A stretch of DNA of 41,152 nt from Rhodospirillales bacterium (GTDB taxonomy: Bacteria; Pseudomonadota; Alphaproteobacteria; ATCC43930; CGMCC-115725), in assembly GCA_028291405.1 (NCBI GenBank), contig JAQGID010000016.1, positions 1 through 41,152 of the forward strand, given 5' to 3'. This document shows positions 24,047 to 32,056 of the stretch, one piece after another. A program made the position numbers and the translations under genes. The notes under the pieces were generated by a model, which made no database searches, was not told the DNA's origin, and saw nothing but the letters and a program-made list of their open reading frames with translations. Numbering within the stretch: the first letter of the stretch is position 1; each line of letters starts with the position of its first letter.

Positions 24047-24841
24047 ATGCGTCAGTCTCTTAGCGGTGCCTTGATCGCCTTCTCGCTCTTGCTGCCGGCT
24101 GCGGGCGCCGGCGCCGAGACCGTCGACCTGCAGCTGATTCTCGCCGCCGATGTCTCGCGCAGCATCGATACCGAGGAGTTCCAGCTGCAGCGGGAGGGCT
24201 ATGCCGCGGCACTCACCGATCCACGCGTCCTCAGGGCGATTCAGTCGGGCCCCTATCAATCCGTCGCCGTCACCTTCGTCGAATGGGCAGGCAGCGAGGC
24301 GCAGCATGTCGTCGTCGATTGGCATGTCATCCGCGATGACGAATCGGCGCATGACGTCGCCAACATACTGCTGTCGGCGCCGCGTTCCTTCGTCGGCTTC
24401 ACCTCGATCAGCGCCGCGATCGACTTTTCGATGCAGCATTTCGCAAAGAGCGGCGTCGACAGCGAGCGCCGCGTCATCGACGTCTCCGGCGACGGGACGA
24501 ACAACGGCGGGCGGTCCGTCGGCGACGCGCGGGACGAGGCGGTAGCCGCAGGGGTCACGATCAACGGCCTCGCCATCCTCAACCTGCGCCCGCAATTCGG
24601 CAACTATGCGCATACCCAGCCGCCGGAGGGGCTGGGCGCGTACTACAAGCGCAACGTCAGTGGCGGCCCGGGCTCGTTCGTCATCGTCATCGAGGACTTC
24701 CAGTCCTTCGCCGAAGCGCTGACGAACAAGCTGGTCACGGAGATCGCGAGCGCCGGCCCGCCCAAGCATCCGGCAAGCTTGCCAGCCGACAATCGGGCTA
24801 ATTCGATCGAACTAGCCTCGCGCGCCAGCGTTCCGAGATGA
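24047..24841 (+). CDS. DUF1194 secreted protein, von Willebrand A-like
   Basis: 264 residues. A Sec signal peptide spans 1-23 (cleavage after AGA), then a von Willebrand factor A-like domain of the DUF1194 family. A metal-ion-dependent adhesion site is visible: DVSRS (D35, S37, S39), T119 in GFTSISAAIDF, and the later acidic D149 in VIDVSGDGTNNGG. Such domains usually mediate protein contacts in the periplasm. The start at ATG 24047 has GGAGG 5 bases upstream; a GTG at 24035 in the same frame contains that ribosome site and is less likely. It is monocistronic or runs into the radical SAM gene, 28 bases downstream. Confidence 0.9.
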   Translation: MRQSLSGALIAFSLLLPAAGAGAETVDLQLILAADVSRSIDTEEFQLQREGYAAALTDPRVLRAIQSGPYQSVAVTFVEWAGSEAQHVVVDWHVIRDDESAHDVANILLSAPRSFVGFTSISAAIDFSMQHFAKSGVDSERRVIDVSGDGTNNGGRSVGDARDEAVAAGVTINGLAILNLRPQFGNYAHTQPPEGLGAYYKRNVSGGPGSFVIVIEDFQSFAEALTNKLVTEIASAGPPKHPASLPADNRANSIELASRASVPR

Positions 24842-24869
24842 GGGCCGATCATCATGACCGCGGGATCCG

Positions 24870-26486
24870 ATGCAACCGCCTCGCAATCGTCGCCGCATCC
24901 TTTGCGTTTTTCCGGCGTATAGCCCGTCCTTCGGTACCTTCGAGCATGCCTATGCAATCAAGGGCGGCGTCCGCGCTTTCATGCCGCCGCAGGGTATCCT
25001 CGTCGTCGCGGCCTATTTGCCGAAGCAGTGGAAAATTCGCTTCGTCGACGAGAACATCCGCAAGGCGCGGACGCGGGACCTTCGCTGGGCCGATGCCGTC
25101 TTCGTCAGCGGCATGCATGTCCAGCGGCCGCAGATCCTCGACATCAACCGGCGCGCCCACGCCTTGGGCAAGACGACGGTGCTGGGCGGTCCGTCGGTAT
25201 CGGGCGCGCCGGAGCGCTACGGCGATTTCGATTATCTCCACATCGGCGAGCTCGGCGACGCCACCGATCGGCTGATCGCCGCCCTCGACGCCGACCCGAC
25301 GCGGCCGGCGCAGCAGATCCGCTTGTCGAGCGAGGCGAGGCTCGACCTCGCCGCGTTCCCCGTCCCGGCCTACCACCTCGTCGAGCTCAATCGCTATTTC
25401 CTCGCCAATATCCAGTTCTCCAGCGGCTGCCCCTATCGCTGCGAGTTCTGCGACATTCCCGCGCTCTACGGCCGCAACCCGCGACTGAAGACGCCGCAGC
25501 AGGTCATTACAGAGCTCGATGCGATCGTCGACCGCGGCAACGTCAACGCGATCTATTTCGTCGACGATAATTTCATCGGCAATCGCAAGGCGGCGCGCGA
25601 GCTGCTGCCGCACCTCGTCGCATGGCAGAAGCGGCGCGGCTATCCGGTGCAGCTCGCCTGCGAGGCGACGCTCAACATCGCCATGCACCCCGAGCTGCTG
25701 GCGTTGATGCGCGAAGCGTATTTCTGCACCGTCTTCTGCGGCATCGAGACGCCCGAGATCGGCGCGCTGCACGCGATCGCCAAGGACCACAACGCGGCAA
25801 TGCCGATCCTCGACGCGGTCGCGGTGCTCAACGGCTATGGGCTGGAGGTCGTCTCCGGCATCATCCTCGGGCTCGACACCGACACGGCCGAGACCGGCGA
25901 GCGCATCATCGAGTTCGTCGAGCGCTCGCAAATCCCAATGCTGACGATCAACCTCCTCGAGGCGCTGCCGCGGACGCCGCTGTGGGAGCGGCTGCAGCGC
26001 GAAGGACGGCTCGTCGACGGCGAGGGCCGCGAATCCAACGTCGTCTTCCGTCTCCCCTACGAGCAGGTCCTCGCGACCTGGCGACATTGCATCGCAACCA
26101 CCTACCGTCCGGAAGCGCTCTACGGCCGCTTTGCGCATAGTCTCGTGCATACTTATCCCAACCGGATCAAGCCGCCGGCCTCGAAGGCGCGCGTGAACTG
26201 GGCGAACATCCGCAAGGCGCTCCGCATGCTGCGCAACATCGTCTTGCGCGTCGGGTTGCTCTCGGGCTATCGGCGGGTGTTCTGGCGGCATTGCGGACCG
26301 TTGCTGCGAGCCGGCCGGATCGAGGAGGTTATCCACATCGGCCTCGTCGCGCACCATCTCATCACCTTCGCCAAAGGGGCGGCATCGGGAGCCGAGAACG
26401 CCTCGTTCTATGCGCCGTCGGTACGACAGCGCGCCGGCGCCGGGTGGCGGCGCTTCATCGGAATCCGCACGCTGGCCGGGTCCTGA
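24870..26486 (+). CDS. hpnP: B12-binding radical SAM enzyme, HpnP-like (candidate hopanoid C-2 methylase)
   Basis: 538 residues. An N-terminal cobalamin-binding-type domain (about 8-145: ILCVFPAYSPSFGTFEHAY, RAFMPPQGILVVAAYLP, GGPSVSG, DYLHIGELGD) is followed by a radical SAM core with the cluster motif C187-x3-C191-x2-C194 in SSGCPYRCEFCDIPALYGRN, and a DUF4070-type C-terminal region. The overall sequence, as recalled, matches the HpnP group that methylates hopanoids at C-2, including the FGTFEHAY start and the VVAHHLITFAK-like end. Close paralogues exist, so the substrate is not certain, and no squalene-hopene cyclase or other hpn gene is nearby. No clear Shine-Dalgarno precedes ATG 24870. 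The permease gene follows 7 bases after the stop. Confidence 0.78.
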   Translation: MQPPRNRRRILCVFPAYSPSFGTFEHAYAIKGGVRAFMPPQGILVVAAYLPKQWKIRFVDENIRKARTRDLRWADAVFVSGMHVQRPQILDINRRAHALGKTTVLGGPSVSGAPERYGDFDYLHIGELGDATDRLIAALDADPTRPAQQIRLSSEARLDLAAFPVPAYHLVELNRYFLANIQFSSGCPYRCEFCDIPALYGRNPRLKTPQQVITELDAIVDRGNVNAIYFVDDNFIGNRKAARELLPHLVAWQKRRGYPVQLACEATLNIAMHPELLALMREAYFCTVFCGIETPEIGALHAIAKDHNAAMPILDAVAVLNGYGLEVVSGIILGLDTDTAETGERIIEFVERSQIPMLTINLLEALPRTPLWERLQREGRLVDGEGRESNVVFRLPYEQVLATWRHCIATTYRPEALYGRFAHSLVHTYPNRIKPPASKARVNWANIRKALRMLRNIVLRVGLLSGYRRVFWRHCGPLLRAGRIEEVIHIGLVAHHLITFAKGAASGAENASFYAPSVRQRAGAGWRRFIGIRTLAGS

Positions 26487-26493
26487 GCCGAAC

Positions 26494-27633
26494 GTGCACG
26501 AGATCGCCTCGAATACCGGCCACGCTCTCCTGATGGCATTCGGGATGTTCTGGAAGACGGGCTGGAGCCTCGTCCTCGGCTTCACCATTTCCGCCATTCT
26601 CCAGGCCTTCGTCTCGACCGACCAGATCCGGCGCGCGTTGGGCCGCGACGGTGCAAAGGAGATCGCGCTGGCGACGATAGCCGGCGCCGCCAGCTCCAGC
26701 TGCTCTTACGCTTCCGCGGCGATCTCGCGGACGCTGTTCAAGAAGGGCGCGGCGCTGGTGCCGAGCCTCGCCTTCCTGTTCGCCTCGACCAACCTCGTCG
26801 TCGAGCTCGGGCTCATCCTCTATTTTCTCATGGGCTGGCCCTTCACCGCGGCCGAGTGGATCGGCGGCGTCGTGCTAATCGTCATCATGACGATCGTGGT
26901 GCGCCTCACCTACCCGGCACGCCTGGTCGAGGAGGCGCGACGCCATCCGGAGCCGGGCGGCTCGCATGAGCACGCCGCCATGGTCGTCGCCGGCGCGACC
27001 TGGCGGGACAAGCTCCGCGAGCCGGCGGCCCGCATCGCCGTCGCGCAGAATTTCGCGATGGATTTCACCATGCTGTGGAAGGATCTCATCGGTGGGTTTC
27101 TGATCGCAGGCTTCCTTGCGGCTTTCGTGCCCGATGGGGTCTGGGCCGGGCTCTTCCTCACGGGCACCTCGCCATGGCTCCAGATCCCGGTCAACGCGTT
27201 GCTCGGTCCCATCATCGCGGTGGTCACCTTCGTCTGCTCGATCGGCAACGTGCCCATGGCCGCGGTGCTCTGGGGCTCCGGCATCAGCTTCGGCGGCGTC
27301 CTCGCCTTCCTCTACGCCGATCTCATCGTGCTGCCCTTGCTCGACGTCTACCGCCGCTATTACGGCTGGCGGATGGCGGCCTATATCTTCGCCGTCTTCT
27401 ACTCGACGATGGTGCTGGCGGCGCTCATCATGGATGTCGCCTTCACCTTGCTCGGCTGGGTGCCCCAGCCGGACCCGAACATCCGCGCCGAGATGGTCGA
27501 TTTCCAGATCGATTACACGTTCTGGCTCAATCTGCTGTTCGGAGCGCTCGCTGCCTATTTCGCGTATCTCAACTGGCGCTACCCGATGCACCATCACCGC
27601 GAAGCGGAAGACGACGGTCACGCGCACACGTGA
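26494..27633 (+). CDS. COG0701 (ArsP/DUF318-type) permease with His-rich tail
   Basis: 379 residues with about eight to ten transmembrane helices in two similar halves. The first half has the family hallmark AGAASSSCSYASAAISRTLFKKGAA, and the second CSIGNVPMAAVLWGSGISFGG. COG0701 permeases include ArsP, which exports trivalent organoarsenicals; other members are uncharacterised. Two cytoplasmic stretches are histidine-bearing: the central loop around SHEHAAM and the C-terminus MHHHREAEDDGHAHT, which could bind metal. The start is GTG at 26494 (HEIASNTGHALLMAFG), matching the usual family N-terminus, 7 bases after the radical SAM stop; ATG 26533 is a less likely alternative that would truncate helix 1. 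Coupling to the radical SAM gene is likely. Confidence 0.88.
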   Translation: MHEIASNTGHALLMAFGMFWKTGWSLVLGFTISAILQAFVSTDQIRRALGRDGAKEIALATIAGAASSSCSYASAAISRTLFKKGAALVPSLAFLFASTNLVVELGLILYFLMGWPFTAAEWIGGVVLIVIMTIVVRLTYPARLVEEARRHPEPGGSHEHAAMVVAGATWRDKLREPAARIAVAQNFAMDFTMLWKDLIGGFLIAGFLAAFVPDGVWAGLFLTGTSPWLQIPVNALLGPIIAVVTFVCSIGNVPMAAVLWGSGISFGGVLAFLYADLIVLPLLDVYRRYYGWRMAAYIFAVFYSTMVLAALIMDVAFTLLGWVPQPDPNIRAEMVDFQIDYTFWLNLLFGALAAYFAYLNWRYPMHHHREAEDDGHAHT

Positions 27634-27679
27634 GTCCACGCGCCATCGCGAAGGGTTCTACCGCAGACGTTCGGACGGC

Positions 27680-28009
27680 TCAGCCTGGCGGGAAGAGAAC
27701 GCTGATCAAGTCGCCGTCGCGCGCGACGGGATAAATTCGGACGGCGACGGTGCAAGGTGCCGACATCGCCTTGCCGGTCCGAATATCGAACTTGCCGAAG
27801 TGTAGCGGGCATTCGACGATGCCGCCCTCGACGACGTAGCCGTCCGAGAGGCGCGCCCGCATATGGGTGCAGCTGTCGTTGACCGCGTAGAATGTGCCGT
27901 CGACGTTGAACAGGGCGATCCCGCGGCCGTCGACTTCGACGCGCTTGATCGCGCCGGGCGCCAAATCGGCAGCGTTCGCCACGACGTACGATCGCGCCGC
28001 TTGGTCCAC
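27680..28009 (-). CDS. Rieske-type [2Fe-2S] ferredoxin
   Basis: 109 residues, a single soluble Rieske domain. The cluster ligands are C47 and H49 in NDSCTHMRARL and C67 and H70 in IVECPLHFGKFD. Small Rieske proteins of this length carry electrons to ring-hydroxylating dioxygenases or similar oxygenases, but none is encoded nearby. The start is taken as GTG 28009 (DQAARSYVVANAADL), with GGAG about 8 bases upstream; the frame continues to an ATG at 28078 through residues foreign to the family. It is convergent with the permease gene (46 bases) and divergent from the GH16 gene. Confidence 0.9.
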   Translation of the reverse strand: MDQAARSYVVANAADLAPGAIKRVEVDGRGIALFNVDGTFYAVNDSCTHMRARLSDGYVVEGGIVECPLHFGKFDIRTGKAMSAPCTVAVRIYPVARDGDLISVLFPPG

Positions 28010-28083
28010 CGATCGTCTCCATCCGAGTGCGCAGTAGGATGACACGGTCAAAGGTCGACGACCACAAAAGACGAGCATTGTGT

Positions 28084-28105
28084 CTCAACCTAGATTCATG
28101 TTGAG
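28084..28105. promoter_or_regulatory. AT-rich divergent regulatory region with CTCAAC-N10-GTTGAG
   Basis: CTCAAC (28084-28089) and GTTGAG (28100-28105) form an inverted repeat with a 10-base spacer. It sits at the left of the only AT-rich stretch of note in the window (about 28081-28160, with runs such as TTTATAAAATCAATCATTTG). It lies between the divergent Rieske and GH16 genes and is a candidate operator. No matching -35/-10 pair is clear. Confidence 0.45.
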
Positions 28106-28221
28106 CTTTATAAAATCAATCATTTGGCGATTTTTCAGCCATTCATCGCCTTTTTCAATCTCACGTGGAATTACCCACCGAGCCTCGTGTTCAACCGGAG
28201 CATTGTTCTGGGAGGCAAAAC

Positions 28222-31191
28222 GTGGCGGGACCGAACTTTTCCTACGCCGGCTGGAGCGCGACCTTCGACGACGAGTTCAACAGCCTCAGCCTCTACAACG
28301 GCACCTCCGGCACCTGGCAGACCGATTATTACAACGGCGACCGCACGCTGTTCGGCAACGGCGAGCTCGAGGTCTATATGGACCCGAGCTACAAGGGTTC
28401 TTCCGACCATGCTCTCGGCGTCGATCCTTTCAGCATCAACAACGGCATCCTGACCATCACCGCGGCCCCGACCGATCCCTCGGTCCTGCCCTATGTCGGC
28501 AACATCCCGTATACCTCCGGCCTGATCACTACCGAATCGTCCTTCGCGCAGCTCTACGGGTATTTCGAGATCCGCGCCAAGGTCCCGCAGGGACAGGGGA
28601 TCTGGCCGGCGTTCTGGCTGATGCCGCTCGACAAGAGCTGGCCGCCCGAGATCGACGCGATGGAGATCCTCGGCCAGAAGACCACCGAAGTCTTTCACGG
28701 CTCGCGTGCCGTTGATTCCTCGCTGAACACCGGCGGCTCGTACCAGGGCATCGACAGCGCCGACGGGTTCCACACCTACGGCGTCCTGTGGGAACCGTCG
28801 GGCATCAAATGGTACATCGACGGGGTCGAGGTCGGCACCGCCCCGAACTCCTCCGACAAGCCGATGTACATGCTGACGAACCTCGCGGTCGGCGGCAATT
28901 GGCCGGGTTCCCCGGATTCGACGACGCCTTTCCCGGCGAATTACCAGGTCGATTATATCCGCGCCTATACGCTCGACGGCGGCCCCGGCGGTCCCGTCCC
29001 GGTCGGCGGCTCGGCATCGCCATCCCCGACGCCAACGCCGACGCCGGTCGGTGCGCAGAACGGCGGCGCGGTACAAGCCTGGCTTCTCGGCGCCGACGCG
29101 GCGACGGCCGGTACCGCCAAGAACGAGTATTTCGACGGCGGCGGCAACGTCCATACGATGGCCGGCGGCGCCGGCGACGATACCTACGTCGTCTATGCCT
29201 CGACCGACGCGATCGTCGAGAATGCCAACGGAGGCATCGACAGCGTCTCCAGCTTCGCCGACTACGTGCTGCCCGCCAACGTCGAGAATTTGACGCTGCT
29301 CGACAGCCCGGCGGTCAACGCCACCGGCAACGCCCTCGCCAATATCATCCACGGCAACAGCGGCGACAATGTCATCGACGGTGCCGGCGGCGCCGATATC
29401 CTCTACGGCGGCGGCGGCAACGACAGCTTCGTCATGCGGCAAGGCTACGGCGCGCTGACCATCGCCGATTGGCACGGTGCCGCCGGGGCGAGCGATTCCG
29501 TCCAGCTCCTCGGCTTCGGCATCACCGCCTATGCGACGGTTCGGCAGGACCTCACGCAAAATGGCAACGATGCGGTCTTGACCCTCGGAGCCGGCGATTC
29601 GATCACCTTCAAGAACACGACGGTCGGCAGCTTCGCGTCGGACGACTTCGGCTTCGCGGCGCCGAGCCCGTCGCCCGCGCCGTCGCCCGGCCCATCGCCC
29701 AGCCCCGGCCCGTCCCCGGCGCCGAGTCCAACCCCTGGAGGCGCACAGACCGGCGGCGCGGTGCAGGCCTGGCATCTCGGGGCCGACGCAGCTTCGACAG
29801 GGACCGCAAAGAACGAGTATTTCGACGGCGGCGGCAACGTCCATACGATGACGGGCGGCGCCGGCGACGACACCTACGTCGTCTACGCCTCGACCGACCG
29901 GATCGTCGAGAATGCCAACGAGGGCATCGACAGCGTCTCGAGCTTCGCCGACTACATTCTGCCCGCCAACGTCGAGAACCTGACACTGCTCGACAGCCCT
30001 GCGGTAAGAGCCACCGGCAACGCCCTCGCCAACATCATCCACGGCAACAGCGGTGACAATGTCATCGACGGCGCCGGCGGCGCCGACATCCTCTACGGCA
30101 GCGGCGGCAACGACAGCTTCATCATGCGGCAAGGCTACGGTGCGCTGACGATCGCCGATTGGCACGGCGGCGCCGGGGCGAGCGATTCCGTCCAGCTCCT
30201 CGGCTTCGGCATCACCGACTACGCGACGGTGCAGCAGGACCTCACCCAGAACGGCGCCGATGCCCTGCTTACCCTCGGCGGCGGCGATTCGATCACCTTC
30301 ACGAATACGACAATCGGCAGCTTCGTCTCGGACGATTTCGCCCTCGCGTCGCTGGGTCCGAGCCCCGCCCCGACGCCGGCACCAGCACCGGCGCCGAGCC
30401 CCACGCCGGCGCCGCTGCCGACCGGCGCGTTCACCCCGACACCGAACGAATCCCGGAGCTACGTCGCACCCGATTCCTCGGGCGTCGCGCAGGGCAGCAC
30501 CGGCGACGACGACATCTTCGCGATCGGCGACAATCAGACGCTGATCGGCAACGGCGGCAACGACATCTTCCATCTCGGCACGCACGCGGGAACGGTCATC
30601 AGCGAAAGCGGCGCCGGCATTTCCGAGGTTTCGACCTGGGGAAGCCAATACCTCCTGCCGACCGGCATCAGCAACCTGACTGGCGACGGCAGCTCCAGCC
30701 ACACGCTCACCGGCAACGCCGCCGCGAACGTCATCACCGGCAATACCGGCAACGACGTCCTCGACGGCGGCGGTGGCAACGACCTCCTGGTTGGCGGCGG
30801 CGGCAACGATGTCTATAAATTCGCGGTCGGCGGCGGCCAGGACACGATCGTCAACGGCAACGGCTCGGGCGCGGCAAGCGGCGAGCTCGATCTCGGTGCC
30901 GGCATCGCCACGAACCAGATCTGGTTGGTGCGCTCGGCGAACGATCTGCAGATCGACCGGATGGGCTCGTCCGACCATCTGACGATCGCCCACTGGTACG
31001 ACGGCACGTCGTCGCAATTGGCCGAGATCAAGACCGCATCAGGCGCGATGCTCGACACGCAGATCGGTCAGCTCGTCCAGGCGATGGCCAATTTCCAGAG
31101 CGCCAATCCCGGCTTCGATCCGACGCAGGTCGCGCAGGCGCCGAACGACCCGAGCCTGCAGAGCACCATCGCCGCGTCCTGGCACAGCTGA
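28222..31191 (+). CDS. GH16 glycanase with RTX calcium-binding repeats
   Basis: 989 residues. Residues about 11-250 are a glycoside hydrolase 16 domain; the catalytic ExDxxE is E143-I-D145-A-M-E148 in WPPEIDAMEILGQ, and WPAFWLMP precedes it as in beta-1,3(4)-glucanases and exopolysaccharide depolymerases. Two nearly identical modules follow (about 279-480 and 509-710), each with NEYFDGGGN, a GGAGDDTYVVY RTX-like unit and NSGDNVIDGAGGADILYG. They are separated by Pro/Ser linkers (266-277, 481-505, about 711-733). The C-terminus has GNTGNDVLDGGGGNDLLVGGGGND nonapeptides. No signal peptide exists, and RTX repeats with an uncleaved C-terminus point to type I secretion, as in ExsH or PlyA-type glycanases of rhizobia. 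The start is GTG 28222, with GGGAGG 7 bases before it. No type I secretion genes are in the window. Confidence 0.9.
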   Translation: MAGPNFSYAGWSATFDDEFNSLSLYNGTSGTWQTDYYNGDRTLFGNGELEVYMDPSYKGSSDHALGVDPFSINNGILTITAAPTDPSVLPYVGNIPYTSGLITTESSFAQLYGYFEIRAKVPQGQGIWPAFWLMPLDKSWPPEIDAMEILGQKTTEVFHGSRAVDSSLNTGGSYQGIDSADGFHTYGVLWEPSGIKWYIDGVEVGTAPNSSDKPMYMLTNLAVGGNWPGSPDSTTPFPANYQVDYIRAYTLDGGPGGPVPVGGSASPSPTPTPTPVGAQNGGAVQAWLLGADAATAGTAKNEYFDGGGNVHTMAGGAGDDTYVVYASTDAIVENANGGIDSVSSFADYVLPANVENLTLLDSPAVNATGNALANIIHGNSGDNVIDGAGGADILYGGGGNDSFVMRQGYGALTIADWHGAAGASDSVQLLGFGITAYATVRQDLTQNGNDAVLTLGAGDSITFKNTTVGSFASDDFGFAAPSPSPAPSPGPSPSPGPSPAPSPTPGGAQTGGAVQAWHLGADAASTGTAKNEYFDGGGNVHTMTGGAGDDTYVVYASTDRIVENANEGIDSVSSFADYILPANVENLTLLDSPAVRATGNALANIIHGNSGDNVIDGAGGADILYGSGGNDSFIMRQGYGALTIADWHGGAGASDSVQLLGFGITDYATVQQDLTQNGADALLTLGGGDSITFTNTTIGSFVSDDFALASLGPSPAPTPAPAPAPSPTPAPLPTGAFTPTPNESRSYVAPDSSGVAQGSTGDDDIFAIGDNQTLIGNGGNDIFHLGTHAGTVISESGAGISEVSTWGSQYLLPTGISNLTGDGSSSHTLTGNAAANVITGNTGNDVLDGGGGNDLLVGGGGNDVYKFAVGGGQDTIVNGNGSGAASGELDLGAGIATNQIWLVRSANDLQIDRMGSSDHLTIAHWYDGTSSQLAEIKTASGAMLDTQIGQLVQAMANFQSANPGFDPTQVAQAPNDPSLQSTIAASWHS
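29062..30360 (+). repeat. 690-bp internal duplication in the GH16/RTX gene
   Basis: Copy A (about 29062-29670) and copy B (about 29752-30360) have a period of exactly 690 bp (230 codons). Long identical runs include TATTTCGACGGCGGCGGCAA and its flanks and GGCAAGGCTACGG; differences are scattered and mostly synonymous or conservative. The copies are separated by a Pro/Ser-coding linker. This points to a relatively recent in-frame module duplication. Confidence 0.9.
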
Positions 31192-31195
31192 GCCA

Positions 31196-32056
31196 TCAGG
31201 ACGGCAGGCGGTAGCGCTCTTCGAACTCGAGGTACTCCGGCAGGCCGACGAGGCCGGTTACCTCCTCGAAGGAGGCGAGCGGTGGCGCCGACTGGAGATC
31301 GTCGGCGACGAGCGCGGTGAGCGCCGATTGCATCGCCTTGATCGCGGCCGGCAGCAGGACGTTGTAGGTGACCAGCTTGAATCCCATCGCGTGCAGCGCA
31401 TCGCGCGAGGTGACGGGCGTCTTCGGCATCATGTTGGCCCAGGTCGGAACCGTGAAGCCGCCGGCGAATTCGCGCAGCTCCGCCTCCGTCTGAAGCGCCT
31501 CGGCGAAGACGATGTCGGCGCCCTCCTCCTGGAAGTCGCGGCAGCGCGCCAGCGCCTCAGCGAAGCCGACCGCCGAGCGCGCGTCGGTGCGCGCCAGGAT
31601 GAGGATGTCGTCATCGCCGCGCGCCTCGACGGCGGCGCGGATCTTCGTCCGCGCCTCGTCGCGCGCGATGATTTCGCGGCCGCCGCCGTAATGGCCGCAT
31701 TTCTTCGGCCAGATCTGATCCTCGATCAGGATGCAGGCAGCGCCGGCGCGGGCGAACTCCTTGACCGTACGTCGCACGTTCATCGCATTGCCGTAACCGG
31801 TATCGCCGTCGGCGATGATCGGGAAGCCGGGCACTGCGGCGCAGGTATTGCGCAGCTGGTCAAGGACGTCCGTGAAGGTGATGAGCCCGGTGTCGGGCAG
31901 GCCGTAGCGCATCGCCGAGATGCCGAAACCGCCGAGCAGCGCCACTTTCAGCCCCGATCGCTGGACGAGGCGGGCGGCGAGCGGGTCGCCGACCACGGGG
32001 CAGACGAGCAGCCCAGGCGCCGTCAGCAGATCGCGAAGATTCTGCGCCGCCGTCAT
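31196..32056 (-). CDS. Isocitrate lyase / PEP mutase superfamily lyase
   Basis: 286 residues, a (beta/alpha)8 barrel of the PrpB/oxaloacetate decarboxylase/PEP mutase group. Key residues are visible: ADGDTGYGN with D83 and D85 for Mg2+, ILIEDQ (E112, D113), and the lyase loop KKCGH (118-122) with the catalytic C120. The KKCGH loop is the form found in true C-C lyases acting on (methyl)isocitrate-like acids, not in phosphonomutases. The ATG overlaps the MmgE/PrpD stop by 4 bases (ATGA), so the two are translationally coupled and probably catalyse successive dehydration and cleavage steps. It is the final gene of the minus-strand cluster, ending 4 bases from the GH16 stop. Confidence 0.9.
   Translation of the reverse strand: MTAAQNLRDLLTAPGLLVCPVVGDPLAARLVQRSGLKVALLGGFGISAMRYGLPDTGLITFTDVLDQLRNTCAAVPGFPIIADGDTGYGNAMNVRRTVKEFARAGAACILIEDQIWPKKCGHYGGGREIIARDEARTKIRAAVEARGDDDILILARTDARSAVGFAEALARCRDFQEEGADIVFAEALQTEAELREFAGGFTVPTWANMMPKTPVTSRDALHAMGFKLVTYNVLLPAAIKAMQSALTALVADDLQSAPPLASFEEVTGLVGLPEYLEFEERYRLPS

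Noticed and set aside
24852-26597. 581-codon minus-strand frame across the radical SAM gene
   Set aside because: Shadow of the radical SAM coding strand, with no motif of its own.
28171-31017. 948-codon open frame on the minus strand across the GH16/RTX gene
   Set aside because: It is antisense to a gene with clear GH16 and RTX motifs and is composed of Arg/Asp/Ala/Val-rich repeats mirroring the RTX DNA; no domain or ribosome site.
28222-31191. CRISPR-like or phage tail repeat interpretation of the repetitive DNA
   Set aside because: The repeats are in frame, encode RTX units and have 690-bp and nonapeptide periods; no spacers or phage genes.
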